NCBI GenBank assembly: GCA_038246575.1
Contig: JBBRVU010000071.1
Span: 1-18,729, forward strand
From: JACCUZ01 sp038246575
Lineage (GTDB): Bacteria > Actinomycetota > Actinomycetes > JACCUZ01
Length of the DNA stretch: 18,729 nt
Direction of reading: 5' to 3'
Shown here piece after piece: positions 1 to 5,295 of this stretch (its first letter is position 1; every line of letters starts with the position of its first letter). The notes beneath the pieces were generated by a model, which made no database searches, had not been told where the DNA came from, and saw only the letters and a program-made list of their open reading frames with translations. The position numbers were made by a program, and so were the translations under genes.

Positions 1-1612
1 CTGGTGGCGTGGCTGCTGGTGGCGGTGGTGGTCGGCCGGTGAGGGCGGGGTGGTCGAGCAGGGGTTGGGCGGGTCGGTGGTGGGTGTGGCCGCTGGGCAG
101 GGTCCAGATCAGGCCGCGGTGGCCGTCGGACACGAGCTTGGTGTCGGTGAGGGTCTTGAGGCGGTGGTGGCTCTTGCACAGGGGGTGCAGGTTGTCGGGG
201 TGGGTGGGGCCGGTGGGCCAGGGGATGGTGTGGTCGAGCTCGCAGCGCTCGGCGGGGGTGCGGCAGCCGGGGCCTTGGCAGGTGCGGTCGCGGGTGAGGA
301 CCAGGTCGCGCATCGCCTGGGGTGGGGTGTAGGTGGCGGGCGAGATCTCGATCAGGTGTCCGGCGGGGTCGGTGAGCAGCCGCCGCCATTGGCCTTCGGC
401 GGCGATGCGGCGGGCGGCGGGTGCGGTGATGGGCCCGACCCCGACCAGCTCGGCGGGTTCCTCGTCGGCCCCGCGCAGGGTGGAGGCCGCGACCAGGACG
501 CCGATCTGGGGTGGGCGGCCGTGGCGGCGGGGCAGGTGGTGGTGGGTCAGGGCGTGGGCGGCGAGGTCTCCCAGCACGTCGGAGCGGGCCTGGTCCAGGG
601 TCCGCACCGGGCCGGGGCCGCTGCCGGGGCCGCTGTCGGTGTCGGTGTCGCTGCCGGTGTCGGTGTCGGCGGCGCTTTGCCGGCGGGCGGCGCGGGTGTG
701 GTCGCGGTCAACGATCTGGGCGGCCTGGGCCAGCGCGGTGATCCACGCGAAGCAGGCCTGGACCTGGTCGCTGGGCCCGGTCCAGTCCAGGCGGGACATG
801 CCGTGCTCGAGGGCCTGGGTGTGGACCCCGCGCTCGGCCAGGGCGCCCTGGTGGCGGCGTTCGGCCGCGGCCGGGTCCAGGGCGATCACCGCCCGGCGCA
901 GGCTGGCCTGCAGGTGGGGCAGGCTCTGGTCGGGGGCGCGGGTGATGACCCGGGCCTCGACCGCACCCGCTGTGGGGTCGGCCAGGACGGCGACGGCCTC
1001 GACGATGGCGCGGGCCTTGGTCAGGGTGATCCGCCCGCCGCTCAGCGCGATCCGGGTCAGTGGGAGCCGGCGCAGCGACCGGCCCAGCTCGACCCGGGCC
1101 CGGGCGGCGGCGGGGGAGAGCCCCAGCGCGGCGGCGACCTCGGTCGCGGCGACCTGCTCGGGGGACACCTGGTCCTGGCCGGCACCCACCCCGCGCAGCC
1201 GGGCGCAGCGCGCGGTCAGCTCCTCGGTGGCGGCCAGCACCCGCCCGTCGGCCCACGCCTTGACCCGTTCCCCGGCCGCCACGAACTCGACCAGGTCGGC
1301 GTCGGCGAGGGTCGCGGGGTCGAAGATCTCCACCATCACCGCCAGCTGCGCCCCCACCGCGGTGCTCAGCGGATGCCGGCGGCCCGCGACGGTGGGGCCC
1401 GGGCCGGCGGTGGGGCCCGGGCCGAGGGTGAGCAGGTCGGTCGGGGCGTCCCCGGCCAGCGCCCGGTCACTGCCGCAGGTCAGCACCGAGGAGTCGACCA
1501 CCCCGGTGGGCACGCCCTGGTCGAACACCCACGTCGAGACCGGGAACGAGGACTCCACCGACCCCAACGACTCCGGCAACGCGCCCGGGTCCAGAGAAGA
1601 TGTCGAACACAT
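1..1612 (-). CDS. DUF222 domain-containing HNH endonuclease-like protein (3' end outside window)
   Basis: Reading the minus strand from ATG at 1612 gives an open frame of 537 codons to the window edge, so the C-terminus is missing. The first ~80 residues are variable; about residues 85-400 form a DUF222 (13E12 repeat family) region. A Cys-rich HNH nuclease domain follows at about 435-490: CQGPGC, then a Cys before LDHTIPW, and a final CKSHHRLK, giving the His-Asn-His layout with zinc-binding cysteines. A low-complexity Asp/Thr/Ser/Gly-Pro linker (about 307-336) interrupts the DUF222 region. DUF222/HNH proteins are often multicopy in actinobacteria and are inferred to be DNA nucleases; their target is not established. 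An in-frame stop at 1624-1622 fixes the upstream limit. The ATG sits 6 nt after a TAGGGT box and inside a LexA-type palindrome, which suggests a leaderless, DNA-damage-controlled transcript. Open plus-strand frames here are shadows of GC-rich coding. Confidence 0.93.
   Translation of the reverse strand, partial: MCSTSSLDPGALPESLGSVESSFPVSTWVFDQGVPTGVVDSSVLTCGSDRALAGDAPTDLLTLGPGPTAGPGPTVAGRRHPLSTAVGAQLAVMVEIFDPATLADADLVEFVAAGERVKAWADGRVLAATEELTARCARLRGVGAGQDQVSPEQVAATEVAAALGLSPAAARARVELGRSLRRLPLTRIALSGGRITLTKARAIVEAVAVLADPTAGAVEARVITRAPDQSLPHLQASLRRAVIALDPAAAERRHQGALAERGVHTQALEHGMSRLDWTGPSDQVQACFAWITALAQAAQIVDRDHTRAARRQSAADTDTGSDTDTDSGPGSGPGPVRTLDQARSDVLGDLAAHALTHHHLPRRHGRPPQIGVLVAASTLRGADEEPAELVGVGPITAPAARRIAAEGQWRRLLTDPAGHLIEISPATYTPPQAMRDLVLTRDRTCQGPGCRTPAERCELDHTIPWPTGPTHPDNLHPLCKSHHRLKTLTDTKLVSDGHRGLIWTLPSGHTHHRPAQPLLDHPALTGRPPPPPAATPP
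602..672. repeat. Low-complexity hexanucleotide-like tract in the DUF222/HNH gene
   Basis: Repeated ggtgtc/gctgcc units on the plus strand encode Asp-Thr and Ser-Gly-Pro-Gly runs on the minus strand (DTDTGSDTDTDSGPGSGPGP, about residues 314-333), forming a flexible acidic linker. The unit length keeps the frame intact. Confidence 0.65.
1390..1424. repeat. Short direct repeat in the DUF222/HNH gene
   Basis: A 17-bp sequence beginning cggtggggcccggg occurs at 1390-1406 and again at 1408-1424, an 18-bp period that keeps frame. It encodes two GPGPT-containing units in the variable region ahead of the DUF222 domain. Confidence 0.7.
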
Positions 1613-1618
1613 GTTCGA
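1603..1618. promoter_or_regulatory. LexA (SOS) box over the start codon of the DUF222/HNH gene
   Basis: The sequence reads TCGAAC-ACAT-GTTCGA, a perfect 6-4-6 palindrome matching the actinobacterial/mycobacterial LexA consensus TCGAAC-N4-GTTCGA. Relative to the minus-strand gene it starts right after the -10-like TAGGGT and runs through the ATG into codon 4. A repressor bound here would cover the presumed transcription start. SOS control of some 13E12-family genes has been reported in Mycobacterium tuberculosis, which fits. Confidence 0.85.
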
Positions 1619-1624
1619 ACCCTA
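1619..1624 (-). promoter_or_regulatory. -10 element (TAGGGT), probable leaderless promoter of the DUF222/HNH gene
   Basis: TAGGGT fits the actinobacterial -10 pattern TANNNT and is separated from the ATG by exactly 6 nt, the spacing expected if transcription starts at the A of the start codon. No convincing -35 hexamer is visible. The same TAGGGT-N6-start arrangement precedes the genes starting at 9665 and 17680. Confidence 0.55.
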
Positions 1625-1739
1625 CCAGGACGCAGGCACACGGCGGAAGAGTTGTCCACACCCAGAATCCGTTACCCAGCAACAGAGTTCCACCGTCATC
1701 ATCTGACAGTCGGAGAGCTAGATCCACTCGGTCGGAGGG

Positions 1740-2177
1740 CTATATCGCCCGGCGGACTGTTCGCAGGACATCCGCCGCGTCCGCGACGGCCCGGGCGACC
1801 GTTGGCCCTCCCGCCGGCCCGTTGCCGTCCCCCGCCGATCTCAGCTCCGACATCAGCCGGATCGCCGCCAGCAGGTCGCCGCCGGTGACTGCCACCTGGT
1901 CGCCTACCGCGAAGTCGGAGAGGACCGGCAGCTCCCGTGGAGCGCCGGGCGGCAGCCCGGCCGACCCAGGATCCGCGACGTACGACTCGAGGACGGCCGC
2001 GGCATCGGCCATGGCCTGCGCAGCTGCCCGGCCGGCGCCGGCTGCGGATGAGTACGGGGGCACGGCCGCCGCGAGCCGGGCCTGCGAGAGGTGGCGCAGA
2101 CGCTCGCTGACCCGGCGGACGTCAGCGCCGAGCCCCTCCCCGAGCGCCGCAAGATCCACAGCTTCCGGGTCCGCCAC
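1740..2177 (-). CDS. Hypothetical protein, Ala-rich and mostly helical
   Basis: This is a 145-residue protein starting with GTG. I do not recognise the family. The N-terminal ~70 residues are Ala/Leu/Arg-rich and look like amphipathic helices (GLGADVRRVSERLRHLSQ). A short segment with likely beta character follows (LPVLSDFAVGDQVAVTGG, about 84-101), then two more helices. No signal peptide, membrane segment or catalytic motif is visible. It lies 127 bp upstream of the DUF222/HNH gene on the same strand and diverges from the DUF4287 gene. No Shine-Dalgarno sequence precedes the GTG, but TACTCT lies 6 nt upstream, so it may be leaderless. Minus-strand coding is preferred because the opposing plus frames are Arg/Ser/Pro-rich without domain character. 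Confidence 0.7.
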   Translation of the reverse strand: MADPEAVDLAALGEGLGADVRRVSERLRHLSQARLAAAVPPYSSAAGAGRAAAQAMADAAAVLESYVADPGSAGLPPGAPRELPVLSDFAVGDQVAVTGGDLLAAIRLMSELRSAGDGNGPAGGPTVARAVADAADVLRTVRRAI

Positions 2178-2183
2178 CTGACG

Positions 2184-2189
2184 AGAGTA
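2184..2189 (-). promoter_or_regulatory. -10 element (TACTCT) of the hypothetical gene
   Basis: TACTCT fits TANNNT and ends 6 nt before the GTG at 2177, consistent with leaderless initiation. Ten bases further upstream is TGTCGGTG, close to the PafBC-type DNA-damage promoter motif, but its spacing to this -10 is 10 rather than 8. Confidence 0.4.
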
Positions 2190-2295
2190 CGGCCGTGTTC
2201 ACCGACAGCGACGCGCCGCCGAGGAGGGCTTGTGGACCCGCCGGTACGTGAGGCAGGCTCGGGGGATGGTCCGCTGAGAGCACTGGAGGCGCCCG

Positions 2296-2526
2296 ATGTC
2301 CCTGCACCACTCCGAAGCAACGCACCAACAGCTTCTCGACCGGGTGCCCCAGGCAACCGGGCGCGGGATGCCCGAGTGGTTCAAGGCCCTCGAAGACGGA
2401 CCGGCTCTGCTCCGTTTCGACGAGCGCGTCAACTGGCTGCGCGACGAGCACGGCATCTCGCACGGTCACGCCTCAGCGATCGTCCACGAGCACGACCTGC
2501 GTCGCGGCGCGCGACGCACCAGCTGA
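2296..2526 (+). CDS. DUF4287 domain-containing protein
   Basis: This 76-residue protein fits the small DUF4287 family: an N-terminal segment with ATGRGMPEWFKAL (about residues 19-31), then RVNWLRDEHGISHGHASAIV (about 44-63) and a basic tail. The family's usual pattern is a TG-x-x-x-x-EW-F segment followed by a WLR-x-xHG-x-s helix, which is what is seen here. Function is unknown; members are cytosolic and often sit beside small stress or enzyme genes. GGAGG at 2285-2289 lies 6 nt before the ATG, so the start is well supported. It is followed after 13 bp by the PPOX-class gene on the same strand, so the two are probably one transcript. Confidence 0.82.
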   Translation: MSLHHSEATHQQLLDRVPQATGRGMPEWFKALEDGPALLRFDERVNWLRDEHGISHGHASAIVHEHDLRRGARRTS

Positions 2527-2539
2527 GCCCGAACCGACG

Positions 2540-2950
2540 ATGACGCCCGACGAGGCCACGACCTTCCTGCAGGACCATCACCGCGCGATCCTGTCGACCT
2601 ACCGGTCTGACGGTCGCCCGCAGATGTCACCCGTCCTCGTGGTCCTCGATGGCGAGAACAGGGTCGTCATCTCGACGCGGGAGACCGCGATGAAGACCCA
2701 CAACCTGCGACGGGACCCGCGGGTGGCGGTGTGCGTCGTCAGCGACGGGTTCTTCGGCGAGTGGACGCAGGTCGAGGGCTCCGCCGAGATCGTGTCGTTG
2801 CCCGAGGCGATGGAACCGCTCGTCGACTACTACCGGCGCGCCAACGGCGAGCACTCCGACTGGGACGACTACCGGTCGGCGATGGAGAGCGAGAAGCGGT
2901 GCATCGTCCGGTTCGCGATCGAGCGAGCGGGCCCGACCGTCGCCGGCTGA
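2540..2950 (+). CDS. PPOX-class (pyridoxamine 5'-phosphate oxidase fold) flavin/F420-dependent oxidoreductase
   Basis: This 136-residue split-barrel protein has the typical N-terminal run AILSTYRSDGRPQMSPV (about residues 16-32), then VVISTRETAMKTHNLRRDPR (about 42-61) and AVCVVSD. These are characteristic of the PPOX-class F420-dependent reductases common in actinobacteria, and the length (130-150) is usual. Such proteins bind FMN or F420 at a dimer interface; substrates vary (biliverdin, quinones, nitro compounds) and cannot be told from sequence. The C-terminus IVRFAIERAG ends the last strand. It is probably co-transcribed with the upstream DUF4287 gene. It is convergent with the Bax inhibitor-like gene, with only 23 bp between the stops and no obvious terminator hairpin. 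Confidence 0.88.
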   Translation: MTPDEATTFLQDHHRAILSTYRSDGRPQMSPVLVVLDGENRVVISTRETAMKTHNLRRDPRVAVCVVSDGFFGEWTQVEGSAEIVSLPEAMEPLVDYYRRANGEHSDWDDYRSAMESEKRCIVRFAIERAGPTVAG

Positions 2951-2973
2951 GAGCTCTGCCCGCGAGACGTCGG

Positions 2974-3771
2974 CTAGTCGTTGCCGCGAAGGATCGCGAT
3001 CAGCCGCAGCATCTCGATGTAGAGCCACACCAACGTGACGACCAGCCCGAAGGCGGCCAGCCACGAGTAGCGCTCCGGCAGACCGTTCTTGACGCCCTGC
3101 TCGGCGAAGTCGAAGTCCAGGATCAGCATCGCCGCAGCCAGGCCGACCGCGAACAGACCGATGAGGAAGCCGAAGGGTCCGGCCCGCAGGCCGAACACCG
3201 GGTCGCCGGCCCCGACCAGCAGCACGACGAGGTTCACCAGGGAGAAGATGAGGTAACCGCCCATGGCGATGAGCACCGTGCGGCGGAACTTCGGCGTCGC
3301 CCGCACGCGACCGCTCTTGTACGCATAGAGCGCGACCGCGAAGACGGCCAGCGTCCCGAGCACCGCCTGCGCGACGATGCCGTTCCACTGCGTCTCGAAG
3401 AACCGGCTGATGCCACCGATGAACAGGCCCTCGGCACCGGCGTACGCCAGGATCAGGCCGGCGTTGGTGGACTGCTTGAACGCGACGACCAGGCCGAGCA
3501 CGAGCCCGACGATGAGTCCGCCGAACGTCAGCAGCGGGTTGGCCAGGAAGTAGTTGACCAGGGCCAGCGGCAGCAGCACCGCGAACATCAGGCCGGTCTT
3601 GATGACCACGTCGTCGATCGTCATCCGGCCGGTCTGGACGCCCGTCGCCGACGGGGACTGGTACATCTCCTCCAGCGAGGCCTCCGGCGCGGCCGACGTC
3701 TCGTTGAACGTGGCATATCCGCGCTGGGAGAACGCCTTGCTGTTGTTGAAGACGGGATTGCGGCTCTGCAT
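2974..3771 (-). CDS. Bax inhibitor-1/YccA family membrane protein
   Basis: This 265-residue protein has a ~55-residue cytoplasmic N-terminus (MQSRNPVFNNSKAF) and seven hydrophobic segments at about 58-74, 78-98, 103-121, 132-150, 165-188, 199-219 and 235-258. The acidic LDFDFAEQGVKNGLPERYSW near segment 6 and YIEMLRLIAIL at the end are typical of the bacterial Bax1-I/YccA group. Members are inner-membrane proteins; some act as pH-sensitive calcium leak channels (BsYetJ) or modulate the FtsH protease (YccA). Which applies here cannot be told. A purine-rich AGGAAGGGAAG directly upstream supports the ATG. The gene follows the tRNA gene on the same strand, and the 97-bp gap carries its own promoter-like sequence and an inverted repeat. 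Confidence 0.93.
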   Translation of the reverse strand: MQSRNPVFNNSKAFSQRGYATFNETSAAPEASLEEMYQSPSATGVQTGRMTIDDVVIKTGLMFAVLLPLALVNYFLANPLLTFGGLIVGLVLGLVVAFKQSTNAGLILAYAGAEGLFIGGISRFFETQWNGIVAQAVLGTLAVFAVALYAYKSGRVRATPKFRRTVLIAMGGYLIFSLVNLVVLLVGAGDPVFGLRAGPFGFLIGLFAVGLAAAMLILDFDFAEQGVKNGLPERYSWLAAFGLVVTLVWLYIEMLRLIAILRGND

Positions 3772-3802
3772 GGCTTCCCTTCCTGGGTGCCCTGAGCGGG
3801 CA

Positions 3803-3849
3803 GGAACGTCGTCGCTACAGACTAACGGTCAAGCGTTCATTGACGTTCC
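3803..3849. repeat. Inverted repeat flanking the promoter region of the Bax inhibitor-like gene
   Basis: GGAACGTC (3803-3810) and its exact reverse complement GACGTTCC (3842-3849) are separated by 31 bp. A smaller nested pair AACG/CGTT lies between them. The arms bracket a -10-like TAGTCT (minus strand, 3824-3819). This could be a paired operator, an RNA hairpin in the leader, or the end of the tRNA transcript; no U-rich tail supports a classical terminator. Confidence 0.45.
3819..3824 (-). promoter_or_regulatory. Candidate -10 element (TAGTCT) of the Bax inhibitor-like gene
   Basis: TAGTCT would give a leader of about 40 nt ending in the AGGAAGGGAAG ribosome site. The 10-mer TAGTCTGTAG containing it (3824-3815) occurs identically in front of the NDH-2-like gene (6639-6630). 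A TTGACC at 3832-3827 is too close to serve as its -35. Confidence 0.35.
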
Positions 3850-3868
3850 GATCATGATGGAGTCGAAG

Positions 3869-3944
3869 TGCCCCCGGTGGGACTCGAACCCACATATGAC
3901 CCCGCTTTTAAGGCGAGCGCCTCGGCCAATTGGGCTACAGGGGC
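3869..3944 (-). tRNA. tRNA-Leu (anticodon UAA), short variable arm
   Basis: The minus strand folds into a 76-nt cloverleaf. It has a 7-bp acceptor stem (GCCCCTG with CGGGGGC, one T-G wobble), a 3-bp D stem with the GG of the D loop, and an anticodon stem CTCGC/GCGGG with loop CTTAAAA. The T stem is GTGGG/CCCAC with loop TTCGAGT, and the discriminator is A. The anticodon is therefore UAA, reading the leucine codon UUA. CCA is not encoded. The variable region is only about 7 nt (GTCATAT), whereas canonical bacterial tRNA-Leu is class II with a long variable arm and 80-plus nt. The tRNA structure is very secure; its leucine identity rests on the anticodon alone. It sits 58 bp downstream of the methyltransferase gene, and an upstream TACCGT (3978-3973) could be its own -10. 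Confidence 0.9.
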
Positions 3945-4002
3945 CATGCCGACCGTGCTGTTCGAGCGCCTCACGGTACTGCGAGCGGCGCTCTCGCCAG
4001 GC

Positions 4003-5295
4003 TCATAACACGTCGGCGAGGAACCCTCTGGTGGCGGGCAGACCGCTCTCGCCGGCGGGGCCCGGCCGCACCGCCAGGACCTGGTTGATCCCGATCCGAC
4101 CGGCCTCGAAAGCAACCGCAGAGCCAGCCATGTACAGCCGCCAGACCCTGGCCCGCCCGGCCGAGCTGAGCGACACGGCCCGGTCCCAGCCGCCCTCGAG
4201 GTTGGCCACCCACTGCCGGAGGGTCGTGGCGTAGTGCTCGCGCAGCGACTCGACGTCGCGCACCTCGAAGCCGGCCTCCTCCAGCGCCCCCACCGTGACG
4301 GCCAGGGGCAGCAGGTCACCGTCGGGGAACACGTAACGGTCGATGAAGGACGGGTCGGTGCGAGCTGGCCCGGGGCGACGGGCGATCTGGTGGTTGAGCA
4401 GCAGCCCGCCAGGGCCCAGCAACCCGAAGAGCGCCCGCGCATAGTCGAGGTACGACTGCTCCCCCACGTGCTCGGCCATGCCGATGCTGGAGATCACGTC
4501 GAACGGCCCGTCGGCGATGTCGCGGTAGTCCTGCAGCCGCACCTCCACGAGATCCTCGACACCTGCCTCCGAGATGCGCGTGCGGGCCAGCTCGGCCTGC
4601 TCGTGGGACAGGGTGACGCCGACCGCCCGCACGCCGTACGTCTGCGCGGCGTGGAGCACCATCGAGCCCCAGCCGCAGCCGACGTCGAGCAGGCGCACCG
4701 TGTCTCCGCCGCGCCGGTGCATCCCCAGCTTGCGACAGACGAGGTCGAGCTTGTCCCGCTGCGCCTCGTCCAGGCCGTACTCCGGACTCAGGTCATGGCG
4801 CCAGTAGGCACAGGAGTAGACCATCGACTCGCCCAGCACGATCCGGTAGAACTCGTTGCCCACGTCGTAGTGGTGACTGATCGCCGCCATGTCGCGTGCC
4901 TTGCTGTGCACGTCACCGGCCAGCGCCGCCTCCTCCGGAGGCGGATCCGGCTCAGGGCCGATGGCACCCAGGCGGGCAGCCAGGGCCATCAGCTCAGCCT
5001 TGCCCCGCAGCCCCAGCCGGTCCATCGGCGGCGGGCCACTTCGCTGCTGCGGGAGCGTCGACAGAGCCGCGAACAGATCACCCTCCACGTCGAGGTCACC
5101 CTTGACGAACGCCCGGGCCAGCCCGATCTCGTCCGGGTGCCGGGCCAGCGAACGGACCGCGTCGCGCGTGCGCACGTGAACGACCGGCGCGTCGGGTGGG
5201 CCGGCCTCGGACCCGTCCCAGCCGCGGAGTCGCAGCGCAGGGTCCTCGCCGAGGACGAGGGACAGAACTCGGGCCAGCTGCTGGGCAACGGTCAT
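4003..5295 (-). CDS. Cyclopropane-fatty-acyl-phospholipid synthase-family SAM methyltransferase
   Basis: This 430-residue protein fits the CFA synthase family (usual length 380-430). The N-terminal lipid-binding region includes GDLDVEGDL (66-74). The catalytic part opens with HHYDVGNEFY (141-150) and YSCAYW (160-165), which carries the conserved active-site Cys. The SAM-binding motif is LLDVGCGWGS (202-211), followed by GMAEHVG (272-278) and NHQIA (301-305), where H and I match the bicarbonate-site pair of characterised CFA synthases. The family transfers a methyl from SAM to the double bond of membrane phospholipid acyl chains; products may be cyclopropane, methylene or mid-chain methyl-branched lipids. 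Its ATG overlaps the stop of the NDH-2-like gene (ATGA), so the two are translationally coupled. The last sense codon is TTA. Whether it makes a cyclopropane or a methyl branch is unknown. Confidence 0.93.
   Translation of the reverse strand: MTVAQQLARVLSLVLGEDPALRLRGWDGSEAGPPDAPVVHVRTRDAVRSLARHPDEIGLARAFVKGDLDVEGDLFAALSTLPQQRSGPPPMDRLGLRGKAELMALAARLGAIGPEPDPPPEEAALAGDVHSKARDMAAISHHYDVGNEFYRIVLGESMVYSCAYWRHDLSPEYGLDEAQRDKLDLVCRKLGMHRRGGDTVRLLDVGCGWGSMVLHAAQTYGVRAVGVTLSHEQAELARTRISEAGVEDLVEVRLQDYRDIADGPFDVISSIGMAEHVGEQSYLDYARALFGLLGPGGLLLNHQIARRPGPARTDPSFIDRYVFPDGDLLPLAVTVGALEEAGFEVRDVESLREHYATTLRQWVANLEGGWDRAVSLSSAGRARVWRLYMAGSAVAFEAGRIGINQVLAVRPGPAGESGLPATRGFLADVL

Noticed and set aside
50..1888. 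Long plus-strand open frame of 612 codons opposite the DUF222/HNH gene
   Set aside because: Composition is Gly/Val/Gln-rich without domain features; it is the antisense shadow of a GC-rich gene whose minus-strand product has clear DUF222 and HNH motifs.
1600..2181. Plus-strand open frame of 193 codons over the hypothetical gene
   Set aside because: Arg/Ser/Ala/Pro-rich with no fold-like pattern, and it also crosses the promoter and LexA box of the DUF222/HNH gene; the minus-strand frame has better protein character.
3827..3832. TTGACC as -35 of the Bax inhibitor-like gene
   Set aside because: It lies only 2 bp from the TAGTCT -10 candidate and no TANNNT hexamer is found 16-19 bp downstream of it.
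3842..3868. Rho-independent terminator after the tRNA
   Set aside because: The inverted repeat begins near here, but the loop is 31 nt and there is no T-run following on the minus strand.
3869..3944. tRNA gene as an integration (att) site
   Set aside because: No integrase, no repeated tRNA 3' end and no foreign-looking cargo are present on either side.
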